Source of the DNA: Chloroflexota bacterium
GTDB taxonomy: Bacteria; Chloroflexota; Ktedonobacteria; Ktedonobacterales; JADMIN01
Length of the DNA: 56,820 nucleotides
Reading direction: 5' to 3'
NCBI GenBank assembly: GCA_021323855.1
Contig: JAJPKE010000043.1
Location: forward strand, 1 to 56,820
Part shown: positions 25,275-34,405 of the stretch, in pieces
How positions within the stretch are numbered: the first letter of the stretch is position 1
Layout of the letters: every line of letters begins with the position of its first letter
The notes under the pieces: model-generated
Seen by the model: the letters and a program-made list of their open reading frames with translations, nothing else
Database searches by the model: none
What the model was told of the DNA's origin: nothing
Made by a program: the position numbers and the translations under genes

Positions 25275-27158
25275 TTAGGAACGCTTCTCCGGCTCACGCA
25301 GCCGCAGGTGCAGTTCGCGCAGTTGCTCTTCCGTCACCGGCGAGGGCGCGCGCATCAGCACATCCTGCCCGTTCTGCATCTTGGGGAACGCCGTCACGTC
25401 GCGGATGGTTTCACCGCCCGCCAGCAGCATCACCAGCCGATCAATCCCCAACGCTATGCCCCCGTGCGGCGGCGCGCCGTACTCAAAGGCTTCGAGCATA
25501 TGGCCGAACTGCTCGGTGATCTGCTCCTCAGAGAGGCCGAGCAACTGGAAGACCTTGTGCTGGAGTTCAGGGATGTTGATGCGCACACTGCCGCCGCCGA
25601 CCTCATAGCCGTTGCAGATGATGTCGTACTGCCGCGCCGTCACTTTGAGCGGGTCACTGTCGAGCAATGCCTCTTCGCCGGCCTTCATGCCAGAGAAGGG
25701 ATTGTGCGTCGCATGATAACGCTCTTTGCCATCTTCCTCGATCACTTCCAGCAGCGGGAAGTCCACCACCCAGCAGAGCGCCATCTCATCCGGGTCAATC
25801 AGGCCGAGCTTCTCGCCCATACGACTGCGCAGCCGCGAAAGCACGTCATTGCAGATCTTGGCGTCGTCGGCGACGAAGAAAATCAGGTCGCCGGTTTCGC
25901 CGCCCATGTGCCGCACAACATCGTTCAGTTCGTCCGGCGAGAGGAACTTGGTCAGCGGCGAACGCGGCCCCTCCGGCAGCAGCGCCAGCGTCACCAATCC
26001 CTTCGCGCCGTGCGTTTTGGCAAACTCCGTCAGTTCGTCAAGCTCTTTACGGGTAGCCGTTGCCAGGCCGGGCACGCGCAGCCCCTTGACCAGCCCGTCC
26101 TTCTCCAGCGCATCGTGGAACACCTTGAAGGTGCCCAGCCGCGCCAGTGCGCCCAGGTTGACGAGCGGCAGGTCGAAGCGCAGGTCTGGCCGGTCGTTGC
26201 CATAGCGATCCATCGCATCCTCGAAGCGGATGTGCGGGAACGGCTTCTGCTTGATGTGCTTGGTGGTCGTCGTCTCGATCAGTCCGATCAGCATCGTCTC
26301 GATCAGGTTCATGATGTCCTGCTCCTCGACGAACGACATTTCCACGTCGAGCTGTGTGAACTCTGGCTGGCGATCTGCGCGCAGGTCTTCATCACGGAAA
26401 CAGCGGGCGATCTGGAAATAACGATCAATGCCGGCGACCATCAGCAATTGCTTGAACTGCTGCGGCGCCTGGGGCAGGGCATAGAACTCACCGGGATAGA
26501 GCCGGCTGGGCACCAGATAGTCGCGCGCGCCCTCCGGCGTACTCTTCGTCAGAATCGGCGTCTCAACTTCCAGGAAGCCGCGCTCATCCATATAGTCACG
26601 GATGTATTTGACGGCGCGGTGACGCAGCTCGATGTTCTTGCGCAGGGTATCGCGGCGCATATCGAGATAGCGATAGCGCAGGCGCAGCGCCTCATCGGCG
26701 GTCACATGGTCGGCAATCGGGAATGGAACGACTTTGGAGGGATTCAGCACCTCGACACGCCGCGCCTCAACCTCGATCTCGCCGGTCGCCAGCGAGGGAT
26801 TCTCTTTGCCGGGCAACCGCCGCGCCACCACGCCCTCGACGCGCAGCACGTATTCCAGGCGCGCTTCGCTGGCGATGGCATGGGCTGCGGCGGCATCGGC
26901 GTTGCGCTCCGGATCGAACACTACCTGCGTCAGTCCGAAACGGTCGCGCAGGTCTATGAAAATGAGCTTGCCATAGTCGCGCCGGTGCACCACCCAGCCC
27001 GTCAGGATCACTTCCTGCCCAACGTTGGCAGCGGTCAGTTCGCCACAGGATACCGTGCGGAGCGCCGTAGCCAGCGGCGAGGTTGGCGTTGCCGACTGCG
27101 CCGCTTTCGTTGCTTTCGCGCCTCCATTTGCCTTGCGCGTGGTGCGTGATGAAGTCAC
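25275..27158 (-). CDS. aspS: Aspartyl-tRNA synthetase (bacterial type)
   Basis: A class II synthetase that charges tRNA-Asp. The anticodon-binding OB fold (VILTGWVVHRRDYGKLIFIDLRD) is followed by the catalytic domain with motif 1, motif 2 (RCFRDEDLRADRQPEFTQLD) and motif 3 (GIALGIDRLVMLL). The bacterial GAD insertion lies between (GLVKGLRVPG, VTLALLPEG). The GTG at 27158 is chosen as start because GAGGAG lies upstream; the open frame extends to a TTG at 27278 with atypical sequence. The first 40 residues after the GTG are basic and Ala/Thr-rich, an extension relative to E. coli. Whether it is discriminating or also charges tRNA-Asn was not determined. Confidence 0.95.
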   Translation of the reverse strand: MTSSRTTRKANGGAKATKAAQSATPTSPLATALRTVSCGELTAANVGQEVILTGWVVHRRDYGKLIFIDLRDRFGLTQVVFDPERNADAAAAHAIASEARLEYVLRVEGVVARRLPGKENPSLATGEIEVEARRVEVLNPSKVVPFPIADHVTADEALRLRYRYLDMRRDTLRKNIELRHRAVKYIRDYMDERGFLEVETPILTKSTPEGARDYLVPSRLYPGEFYALPQAPQQFKQLLMVAGIDRYFQIARCFRDEDLRADRQPEFTQLDVEMSFVEEQDIMNLIETMLIGLIETTTTKHIKQKPFPHIRFEDAMDRYGNDRPDLRFDLPLVNLGALARLGTFKVFHDALEKDGLVKGLRVPGLATATRKELDELTEFAKTHGAKGLVTLALLPEGPRSPLTKFLSPDELNDVVRHMGGETGDLIFFVADDAKICNDVLSRLRSRMGEKLGLIDPDEMALCWVVDFPLLEVIEEDGKERYHATHNPFSGMKAGEEALLDSDPLKVTARQYDIICNGYEVGGGSVRINIPELQHKVFQLLGLSEEQITEQFGHMLEAFEYGAPPHGGIALGIDRLVMLLAGGETIRDVTAFPKMQNGQDVLMRAPSPVTEEQLRELHLRLREPEKRS

Positions 27159-27358
27159 TGGTCTGAAATCTCCTCGAATCGAAATGCTGCTATTGGCATG
27201 CGCCGGCCCCTTTTTGCGCTGATTGTGTCTGTTTTGTTTGCGCGCCTGAGCCGGCAGCAGAGTATGATAGGACTGCAAATGCCATCTCGCAGTGTACTAC
27301 GTCGGCGCGTCCCGGCAAAAGGGATACCGCAAAATTCGCTGATGTTAATCCGGCTACA

Positions 27359-28006
27359 CTACCGCTCAGATAAATGATCGGCGTCTTGCCAGTGATACTC
27401 CATCTGGCGGGCCGTCTTCCGCGCGATCTCGTCGCCGAGCAGCCGCGCGACGAGATGCAGGCTCATATCTATGCCTGCGGAGATGCCTGCCGAGGTGACG
27501 ATATCGCCAGTGTCCACCCAGCGCACCTCACGCCGCACCGTCACTTCTGGATGGCTTTCGGCCAAGCGGTCCAGGCTGGCCCAGTGCGTCGTCACGTCGC
27601 GCGTACCGAGCAAGCCGGCGCGCGCCAACAGGAAAGCGCCAGTACAGACCGAGGCGGTCAGTTCCGCGCTGGACGCCACGCGCGCGATCCAGGCAATCAG
27701 CGCAGCATTCTCCACTTCACGGCGCGTACCCATACCACCTGGCACGACCAATACGTCAATCTTTGGGTGATCGGCGGTCGTATAATCCGGCAGCACCTTC
27801 AATCCGGCGCGCGTAGTGAGAGGACCGTCTGTTTGGGCGATGGTACAGGCTTCCAGGCGAAGCGCCTGATCCTCTATAAAGCGAGCCGCGACAGTAAAGA
27901 CTTCCAGCGGGCCGCAAAAATCGAGCAATTCAACATCGGGGAAGAGCAAGATGCCGACACGCCAGCGTGGATTATCACCGTCGCGTTCGGGGTTCTCATC
28001 AGTCAT
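27359..28006 (-). CDS. DJ-1/PfpI family protein (GlxA/isocyanide hydratase-like)
   Basis: The 215 residues form a single DJ-1/PfpI domain without the C-terminal AraC helix-turn-helix of GlxA regulators. Characteristic segments are GILLFPDVELLDFCGPLEVF, VLVVPGGMGTRRE and the nucleophile elbow TASVCTGAFLLARAGLL, with the reactive Cys. HWASLDRLAE and TSAGISAGIDMSL follow as in isocyanide hydratase InhA. The activity is not known. The ATG at 28006 has AGAGG seven bases upstream, so the TTG at 28024 is rejected. Confidence 0.85.
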   Translation of the reverse strand: MTDENPERDGDNPRWRVGILLFPDVELLDFCGPLEVFTVAARFIEDQALRLEACTIAQTDGPLTTRAGLKVLPDYTTADHPKIDVLVVPGGMGTRREVENAALIAWIARVASSAELTASVCTGAFLLARAGLLGTRDVTTHWASLDRLAESHPEVTVRREVRWVDTGDIVTSAGISAGIDMSLHLVARLLGDEIARKTARQMEYHWQDADHLSER

Positions 28007-28054
28007 CAGATGGCCTCTTTTCAAGCCAAAGGGATTTGTGCGCGGCTTTGAAAA

Positions 28055-28132
28055 GCCGGCGCACGCAAGACGGGCTGAAGCCCCTTAAGGCCGTTGCCTG
28101 GAGGCTTCAGCCATAACCGCGCGTGCGCCGGC
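28055..28132. repeat. Nested inverted repeat (78 nt)
   Basis: A perfect 12-bp outer stem, GCCGGCGCACGC (28055-28066) with GCGTGCGCCGGC (28121-28132), encloses a perfect 10-bp inner stem, GGCTGAAGCC (28073-28082) with GGCTTCAGCC (28103-28112). It fills much of the gap between the DJ-1 gene start and the PP2C gene end. It could form a cruciform or be a REP-type element. Confidence 0.7.
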
Positions 28133-28238
28133 AGTTTACTGCCGCAACTCCGACATAAATGGACACAAACGAGACGCCGGCCCAACAGGACCGGCGATCT
28201 CTGTCATACGAATTGTAGCGCGTGTGCCATCGTGCCAG

Positions 28239-30590
28239 CTAGCTGGCGGGAGTCGCGGCTGGCTCATCCACCGAGAAGCTGGCCAATTGCGAGCCGCTCC
28301 AGCCATAGACGTTGAGCACAGTAGCATTTGCCGCGAGCGCAAGCTGCTGCATATGCGTCAGCGGCGCACTATAGACGAACTGGTTGGAGAGGCCTACGCC
28401 CGGACCGGCGGCGCTGGCAGAGAAGCGCACCACGCGATTGCTTGCGCCATCACCGACATAGACGGTGGTAGGCGCGTTGGCATCCGCCGCGACCACTGCG
28501 CCGTTCTGGAACACCGACCCCGCGTTGGCACCCCCAGAGGTTGCGCCCGCCACCGTTGGCACTGGCGTCGCGGCTGAATAACTGTCTGAGCTAGTGGGCG
28601 ACAACGGCGCCTGTATCTGCACCTGAAGCGGCTGGAAGGTCTGAGTGGCATCCAACTGCCCCAGCGTGCCGTTTGAGAGCAAGATATACAATGTTCCGTT
28701 GGTCGCCGCCAGCGAACTGGCCGCCTGCGTGAGTGGAATCGTCTTTGCCGGTCCTTTGGGGTTGTTGCCATTAAAGACCCAGATGCCCGGCGAGCCGCCT
28801 GTCAGCGCGTAGCTGACATAGGTGGTGGCTCCCTGCGCCGCAATCAACGCTGGGACCTCGCCGTTTTGCGCCGGCAGACCGAAATGTCCCACGCTCTTGA
28901 GCAGTGGTTGCCCATTTGGCGCGGTGCCGTTGGGAGCAAAGATCAACACTTCGTAGGCAGTTGCGCTCTGTTGTGCCAGCACGAAGAGTGTCTCGCCATC
29001 GCTTGCCAGCGCCACCGGCGTTGTGCCGGTCGGCAGCAATTCTATGTTGCAGGTGACGGTGCCAGCGTCGGCTTTGCCGCTGATGGGGTCCAACGGCGCA
29101 ACCAACTGATAGAGCGCGTTGCTGCTGATCGCATAGAGCGTCTGGCTTCCGGCTGGCGGCGTAGTTGCCTTCTGCCCGGTGGGCGCAACCGCCGCCAGCG
29201 CCGAAACGCTGGAAAGCGGCGTCGCAGCCTGCCCCGGCGCGGATACACAACTCACGCTGCTCAACTGCGTCTCTGACGCTGCAAGCGGCTTGATGAGCGC
29301 GGCAGTATCATACCGCTGGATGGCGCTCTGGACAGCAGGCGTCACCTGCGTATCCAGCACTTGCTGCGCAGACTGGCGTACCTGTGGGTCCGCCTGGGTA
29401 TTTTGGAGGCTCTGAACAACCTGCTGACGCGCCTGCGAGAGATTGGAGAGCGCCGTTGTGGGGTCTTGCTGGCCCGACTGCGAAACTACTTGCTGCGCAT
29501 GCGAAATGGCGGATTGCAGTTGCTGCGTCGCGTTGCGCATCTGGGCATAGGGGCCAAGCGTGAAGTCCCAGCCGCCGGCAAGAATCACCAACACAGCGGC
29601 AACGGCAAGCAATCGGACCGCAGCCGTTACCAGCGGATTGCTGCGCCGCTGTTTTGCTGTGGCAATCTTAGTAGGCGGCAGAGCATGACTGGAGCCGCCC
29701 GCCGTCGCCGCAGCCAATTCGCCAGCTTTGCCCGCCCCCGCCGAAACGACGGGAATTGGCTGGGTGATCGTCTGCTCGTCTTGCGCGCCGACGACCGGCA
29801 GCTTCAATTCGTCGCTGACGGACGGCACTTCTATCAGGTGGATGACCAATGCGGTAATATTGTCTGGCCCGCCATTGTTATTGGCCATATCTACCAGCGT
29901 TTGCACACCATCTTCTGGGTCGGTGTGCTGGAGCATCTCGCGCTCGATCTCGCGCTCATCCACGTAGCCATGCAAACCATCGCTACAAAGCAGCAGGCGG
30001 TCGCCCTGTTTGAGCGTTTCAACGAAAAGGTCGGCGGTGACGGTGGGGCCGGTGCCCAGGCTGCGAGTGATGACATTGCGATGCGCATGTGTCCGCGCCT
30101 GCTCTTCCGTCAAAAGGCCGGCGCGTACCTGCTCCGCCACCCAGGAATGATCCAGCGTTACCTGGCGCATACTGCCGTCACGCACGATATATGCACGGCT
30201 GTCACCGATGTTAACGAAATACGCCCGCCCGCCGTGAATCAATACCGAGACGCAGGTTGTCCCCATGCCAGCGGATTCTGGATGCTGACGGGCATAGGAA
30301 AAGATCGCCTCGTTGGCGCTTTTGATGGCGTTCGCAATATTGCCAATGACATCTTCTTCATCGCTGGAATAGTACACGTCGCGAATCGCGTTGACACCCA
30401 GTTCCGAGGCTATTTCACCGGCAGCATGGCCGCCCATGCCGTCACAGACGACAAAGAGCGCCCCTTTTTCAGCCAGTTCATTCTCATCAGCGGGCACATA
30501 ATGCGTTACGTTGTCCTGATTGCGCTCGCGCCGACGCCCGATATCCGTCAATCCAGCAGCCGCGAGTCGAAGTTTCTTAGCCAACAACAT
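28239..30590 (-). CDS. PP2C-family Ser/Thr phosphatase with membrane anchor and extracytoplasmic domain
   Basis: Residues 1-255 are a PP2C/Stp-type phosphatase with all metal-binding motifs: RRRERNQDN, VCDGMGGHAAGE, GDSRAYI, CSDGLHG and GGPDNITALV. A Ser/Ala-rich linker leads to a hydrophobic segment near 325-350 (LLAVAAVLVILAGGWDF). The remaining 420 residues are predicted to lie outside the membrane: a Gln-rich helical stretch, then beta-rich sequence with repeated strand patterns like a beta-propeller. Such phosphatases oppose Hanks-type kinases; none is encoded nearby. The fused outer domain suggests a receptor-like phosphatase. The ATG follows GGGGGG closely. Confidence 0.88.
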   Translation of the reverse strand: MLLAKKLRLAAAGLTDIGRRRERNQDNVTHYVPADENELAEKGALFVVCDGMGGHAAGEIASELGVNAIRDVYYSSDEEDVIGNIANAIKSANEAIFSYARQHPESAGMGTTCVSVLIHGGRAYFVNIGDSRAYIVRDGSMRQVTLDHSWVAEQVRAGLLTEEQARTHAHRNVITRSLGTGPTVTADLFVETLKQGDRLLLCSDGLHGYVDEREIEREMLQHTDPEDGVQTLVDMANNNGGPDNITALVIHLIEVPSVSDELKLPVVGAQDEQTITQPIPVVSAGAGKAGELAAATAGGSSHALPPTKIATAKQRRSNPLVTAAVRLLAVAAVLVILAGGWDFTLGPYAQMRNATQQLQSAISHAQQVVSQSGQQDPTTALSNLSQARQQVVQSLQNTQADPQVRQSAQQVLDTQVTPAVQSAIQRYDTAALIKPLAASETQLSSVSCVSAPGQAATPLSSVSALAAVAPTGQKATTPPAGSQTLYAISSNALYQLVAPLDPISGKADAGTVTCNIELLPTGTTPVALASDGETLFVLAQQSATAYEVLIFAPNGTAPNGQPLLKSVGHFGLPAQNGEVPALIAAQGATTYVSYALTGGSPGIWVFNGNNPKGPAKTIPLTQAASSLAATNGTLYILLSNGTLGQLDATQTFQPLQVQIQAPLSPTSSDSYSAATPVPTVAGATSGGANAGSVFQNGAVVAADANAPTTVYVGDGASNRVVRFSASAAGPGVGLSNQFVYSAPLTHMQQLALAANATVLNVYGWSGSQLASFSVDEPAATPAS

Positions 30591-30891
30591 ACCCCCCGCA
30601 TGATGGGTTCCTACTCAGCCAGTGTGGCAGTGCTTTGCTATGAACGCCGCCCATCATACACCTACCCCGCCGAAAACGCAACGGACGCAGCCCGATAGTT
30701 CTATCGCATGCGAATCGTCTGCCAGCGAACGCCTCATGTCGTCCCTGGCATATGCTTCGCGTGAACGTTCAGAACGTGCCACCGGCGTATACGATACAAT
30801 ATTTCTCTATACAAGTTCTAACGAGCAATACCACCTTTCAGGACAGGTGCATGTTTCACATGTACTCAGTGAGATACCAGCGGAGTCATAC
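30591..30891. other. 301-nt divergent promoter region between PP2C and Sua5 genes
   Basis: No gene is apparent. TACAAT at 30795-30800 could be a -10 box for the Sua5 gene, but a convincing -35 is missing. A GAACGTTC palindrome lies at about 30764-30771. The frame open from 30622 is read-through upstream of the true Sua5 start. Confidence 0.4.
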
Positions 30892-31989
30892 ATGGCTGAT
30901 GAGAGAAGGCCGCGCCAGACCAGGCTGCTTGCGGTTTCGCTAGACGGCGAACCGGCCAGCGCCATCGAAGAAGCGGCGGAGATTCTGCGCGCTGGTGGCC
31001 TCGTCGCCTTTCCTACTGAGACGGTCTACGGCCTGGGCGCGAACGCCTGCGATGCCGCTGCTGTGGCCGGCATTTTTGCCGCCAAGCAGCGCCCGCTCAG
31101 CGACCCGCTAATCGTCCATATTGCCGCGCTCGACCAGCTTCAGACGGTCGCCGCCAGCGTCCCACCGATTGCGCAGACGCTGGCTGAGCGATTCTGGCCG
31201 GGACCGCTGACGCTGATTCTACCGCGCGGCGAGGCGATTCCGCCCATCGTCGCCGCCGGGGGCGAAACCATCGGCGTGCGGATGCCCAATCATCCAGTCG
31301 CGCTGGCGCTGCTGCGCGCAGCGGCGCTGCCGGTGGCCGCCCCCAGCGCCAACCGCTTCATGCACACCAGCCCCACCACCGCTGCGCATGTGCTGGCGGA
31401 CCTGGATGGGCGCATTGATTGCGTGCTGGATGGCGGTCCTGCACACGTTGGCGTCGAATCCACAGTGCTGGATGTGACCGCGCAGCCACCACGCATCCTG
31501 CGGCCCGGCGGCGTCACGCTCGAAGCTCTGCGCGCGGTGATCCCTGATGTCGTGGGACCGGAAGCGTCCGCAGCGTCAGCCACGAATCCAGCTAGCAAGG
31601 TGGCGCGCGCCCCTGGCCAAATGGAACGTCACTACGCGCCTCAGTCACGCCTGTTGGTCTTTGATGCGCAGGGCGAGCCTGCCCTCGGCGCTATGCGCGC
31701 TGAAATCGAGCGGGCAATTGCGCGCGGTGAACGGGTCGGCGTGCTGCTGGCGGATGGTGAAGAGAGAGCGCTTGCGGGGTTAGCAATAGAAGTCATCCAA
31801 CTTGGGCCAATAAACGATCTGGCGCTGATTTCACGGCATCTCTACGCGGCCCTGCGCGAGATGGACAGCAGAGGCGTGAACCTCATCATCACGCATACCT
31901 TCGGCACAAGCGGCATGGGGCTGGCGTTGTGGGACCGGCTGCGTCGCGCCGCTGGTGGTCAATTTCAAGCATTGGAGGATGAACAATGA
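30892..31989 (+). CDS. L-threonylcarbamoyladenylate synthase (Sua5/YwlC type)
   Basis: This enzyme makes threonylcarbamoyl-AMP from threonine, bicarbonate and ATP for the t6A37 modification of ANN-reading tRNAs. The YrdC domain (residues 15-210) has GGLVAFPTETVYGLGANA, AAKQRPLSDPLIVH, FWPGPLTLI, GVRMPNHP and AAPSANR. A C-terminal Sua5 domain begins after the linker at APGQMERHYAPQSRL. The ATG at 30892 has CGGAG six bases upstream and gives the family N-terminus; 366 residues match Sua5 and not the shorter TsaC. Its stop overlaps the start of a 42-codon gene. Confidence 0.93.
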   Translation: MADERRPRQTRLLAVSLDGEPASAIEEAAEILRAGGLVAFPTETVYGLGANACDAAAVAGIFAAKQRPLSDPLIVHIAALDQLQTVAASVPPIAQTLAERFWPGPLTLILPRGEAIPPIVAAGGETIGVRMPNHPVALALLRAAALPVAAPSANRFMHTSPTTAAHVLADLDGRIDCVLDGGPAHVGVESTVLDVTAQPPRILRPGGVTLEALRAVIPDVVGPEASAASATNPASKVARAPGQMERHYAPQSRLLVFDAQGEPALGAMRAEIERAIARGERVGVLLADGEERALAGLAIEVIQLGPINDLALISRHLYAALREMDSRGVNLIITHTFGTSGMGLALWDRLRRAAGGQFQALEDEQ

Positions 31990-32114
31990 TACTTGCATCC
32001 ACCGTCTCGACTATCGAGGCTATAATACCTTTTGTCATCCTGACAGGAGTGATTCTCTACATTCTCCTGCGCCTCTTCGCCTCGTTCTGGGATGCGCGCA
32101 AAAAGAAGGACTAG
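31986..32114 (+). CDS. 42-residue membrane peptide coupled to the Sua5 gene
   Basis: An ATG at 31986 overlaps the Sua5 stop as ATGA and has GGAGG eight bases upstream. The peptide (MILASTVSTIEAIIPFVILT...) has one hydrophobic helix at residues 8-30 and ends in ARKKKD, which would place the C-terminus in the cytoplasm. It resembles the general pattern of small single-span membrane proteins; no family was recognised. The coupling implies co-translation with Sua5. Confidence 0.65.
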   Translation: MILASTVSTIEAIIPFVILTGVILYILLRLFASFWDARKKKD

Positions 32115-32142
32115 CGCAGACTGGCATGTCTGTATGCCTACC
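32115..32142. repeat. Diverged copy of dispersed repeat family B
   Basis: CAGACTGGCATGTCTG flanked by CGC and GCCTACC retains the CAGAC..GTCTG core and one outer arm of the 30-nt palindrome. It lies between the 42-codon gene and the convergent hydrolase gene. Confidence 0.45.
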
Positions 32143-32145
32143 GCC

Positions 32146-33105
32146 TCATTCCTGCGCCGCCGGAGACTCCAGCGCCACAACCTCCGCCGTCTCCAACAGC
32201 CCGGAGAGCGCCTGATAGAAACGTTCCGGCTGCTGCAAGAAGGGCAGATGTCCCGCATCTGGCAACGTTATGGCAAGTGTTCCATGCGTGCCGACCGTTG
32301 CCGCCGCCTCGCGCGCCTCGGCCTCCGTCACCAGCGGATCGAGCGCGCCGCGCAGCACCATCACCGGCGCTGTGACCTCTTTCGCCAGCCGGACCACATC
32401 AGCGGCTGATGACTGCGCGCTACGCCAGAGCGCGGCTGACGCCTGCAGGGATGCCGCATGCTCCGGCTCTTTCCGCGCCTGCTTCTGCCGTTCCAGCACG
32501 GCGCGCGCCGCCGCCGTCGCCGCCGGACCCACCAGCAACGAGGTGACGGTACCATCCAGTCGCTTCAAGAGCGCGGGGGCGCGCAGAATCCGCGCTGCGA
32601 GCGGCGAGCTGATGCCACCGGGAGCGAAGCCAATGGGGGAAATTAGCGCAAGGCCAAGCGTGCGTTTGGGGTGCGCCACAGCGTAGCGTATCGCCGCCAT
32701 CGCGCTGAGACCATTGCCGAGCAACACCGCGCGCCCGATGCCCAGGCCATCCATCCAGCCGGAGAACGTGTCGGCAAGATGCTGGTCGCTGTAGCTGTAT
32801 GCCGTCGCGGAGGGGGTTGCTGAGGAGCCGAAGCCGGGCCAGTCCAGCGCGAAGACGCGCCGCTCGCTGGCATAGTGTTCCAGGATGGGGGTGTAATCGC
32901 GCCAGGTGAAGCCAATCTCCGGCAGCACGACTAACGCCGCGCGCGCATAGAGCGCACGCGGCGCATCGTTCATCGCCGTTGCCAGCCGAAGCCCCTCCAC
33001 GACGACGCCACGCTCTACCACTGGCGGCTTCGTTCCGGATGATGACTCAGCGTTAGCGGTAGAGCGTGTCTTGGATGGTTCAGCATTGGTGGATTCTTTG
33101 CTCAT
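32146..33105 (-). CDS. Alpha/beta hydrolase-fold protein lacking the nucleophile serine
   Basis: The 319 residues have an alpha/beta hydrolase layout: a 25-residue Ser/Thr-rich N-terminal tail, then VVLPEIGFTWRDYTPIL (oxyanion region), RRVFALDWPGFGSS, a cap region, the acid loop RGALDPLV and the His loop PDAGHLPF. At the nucleophile elbow, where GNSLGG-like sequence is expected, the protein has GNGLSA (residues 130-135), so the nucleophile position is Gly. The protein may be a non-enzymatic binding protein, or the Ser two residues later may act. The ATG at 33105 is used; GTG at 33111 is also in frame. Confidence 0.8.
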   Translation of the reverse strand: MSKESTNAEPSKTRSTANAESSSGTKPPVVERGVVVEGLRLATAMNDAPRALYARAALVVLPEIGFTWRDYTPILEHYASERRVFALDWPGFGSSATPSATAYSYSDQHLADTFSGWMDGLGIGRAVLLGNGLSAMAAIRYAVAHPKRTLGLALISPIGFAPGGISSPLAARILRAPALLKRLDGTVTSLLVGPAATAAARAVLERQKQARKEPEHAASLQASAALWRSAQSSAADVVRLAKEVTAPVMVLRGALDPLVTEAEAREAAATVGTHGTLAITLPDAGHLPFLQQPERFYQALSGLLETAEVVALESPAAQE

Positions 33106-33211
33106 GCGCACTCTTTGGTGTTGCTATTATCTCGACGGTATTCCGTCGTACCGTAGCACAGAGCGCAGCATGAGCGCCACCATGAGCGCCACTGAGTACA
33201 CCGAACACGTA

Positions 33212-34405
33212 TCACGCGGATTGCTCAGCGGCACCTGCGCCTGCTGGCGCGAAGGTCACTTCGAGCGCACCATTGACCATGCGCGCGACGGTTGCCTCCA
33301 TTGGCACCAGCACGGTCGGCAGGGCGACATCGCGCTTGAAATTGCCAATCTCGACGATCAGTTCATCGCCCTTTTTGAGCATGCCCACCTTCGCCAGTTC
33401 GACATGCGGCAGCGGCAAGCGCAGGATATAGGTGTCGCCACGCTTGACGAGTTCTTGCGGCGCGCCCTGGTGGAAGACGCGCGTGGGGTCTTCGCCGCCC
33501 CAGATGCCCGCGCCTAGCTCTGCCAATGCCTCTGGGCCGAGAATCTCGCGTGAACGATAGGGCACATCCCAGACGGGCAGCGGCGCGAAAGTGCTGTGTA
33601 TCTGCTCGTAATAGCCCTGCTGCTGCGCCAGCATCTCGCGCAGCAACGCATCCTGATAGTGACCGTTGGCTGGCTGTGGTAGTACCCGGTTGCAAACCAC
33701 ACCGTCAATTGGATAGCCGAAGAGCGCCAGATAGGTCTCCGCGCGCAACGCCTCTTTGATGACCATTTTTTCGGGGTTGACTACCAGGCGATACGAACTG
33801 ACCTCGGCATCGGTCAGCACGCCACGCAGAACCGCCACCTGCTCGTTGAGCTTTTGCAGCGAGTCCAGGACGTTGACGCCCGGCAAGAAGCTACGTAGCA
33901 AGGGTTTGGCGGCGTTCATGGCGACGCCGCGCCACCCTTTCGCCTGGTTGGCATACCAGAGAAACGTTTCAGGCATGCTCAACAGGCGTACCGTCTCGCC
34001 GGTAGGTGCGGCATCCACCACCACCACATCGTAGCTGCCGTCTTTGGCGACGCGGTGGATATTGAGCAGCGCAACAATCTCATCCATGCCAGGAATCAGC
34101 GCCATCTCTTCGGCGGCGACATCGTTGATGCCCTGCTTCTTGAGAACGCTGGTCACGTAATCCTGCACGCGACTCCACTGGGCGCGCATCTCATCCAACA
34201 CATTGATTTCCTGCGCCCAGAGATGATCGGCCACCTGTTTTGGCTCGGCCACCAGCGGGGTATCGAGCGCATCGGCCAGGCTATGCGCCAGGTCTGTGCT
34301 GACGACGAGCGTGCGCTTGCCAAGCTGCGCGGCGCGGGCGGCGGTGGCGGCAGCCATTGTCGTCTTGCCGACGCCGCCTTTGCCCAAATACAAAATCAAA
34401 CGCAT
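33212..34405 (-). CDS. ArsA/GET3-family ATPase
   Basis: The 397 residues begin with the deviant Walker A loop GKGGVGKTT (residues 8-16). The ADP-sensing DTxPTGxTLR region reads VDAAPTGETVRLL, and switch I reads STDLAHSL. After the ATPase domain come VVNPEKMVIKEA and a C-terminal HSP20-like domain (VKRGDTYILRLPLPHVELAKVGM, GDELIVEIGNFKRDVALP), the ArsA_HSP20 arrangement. The cysteines that bind arsenite in ArsA are not evident and no ars genes are nearby, so tail-anchored protein targeting or another role is as likely as metalloid export. AAGGAGA precedes the ATG. Confidence 0.88.
   Translation of the reverse strand: MRLILYLGKGGVGKTTMAAATAARAAQLGKRTLVVSTDLAHSLADALDTPLVAEPKQVADHLWAQEINVLDEMRAQWSRVQDYVTSVLKKQGINDVAAEEMALIPGMDEIVALLNIHRVAKDGSYDVVVVDAAPTGETVRLLSMPETFLWYANQAKGWRGVAMNAAKPLLRSFLPGVNVLDSLQKLNEQVAVLRGVLTDAEVSSYRLVVNPEKMVIKEALRAETYLALFGYPIDGVVCNRVLPQPANGHYQDALLREMLAQQQGYYEQIHSTFAPLPVWDVPYRSREILGPEALAELGAGIWGGEDPTRVFHQGAPQELVKRGDTYILRLPLPHVELAKVGMLKKGDELIVEIGNFKRDVALPTVLVPMEATVARMVNGALEVTFAPAGAGAAEQSA

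Noticed and set aside
25263..27149. 628-codon plus-strand ORF opposite aspS
   Set aside because: It is the antisense shadow of the aspartyl-tRNA synthetase gene; the sequence is His/Gln/Arg-rich with no domain, and aspS is unmistakable.
29361..30698. 445-codon plus-strand ORF opposite the PP2C gene
   Set aside because: Antisense shadow of the phosphatase domain; no ribosome-binding site or fold.
33212..34405. Arsenic-resistance operon
   Set aside because: The ArsA-type ATPase lacks evident arsenite-binding cysteines and has no arsB, arsC or arsR neighbours.
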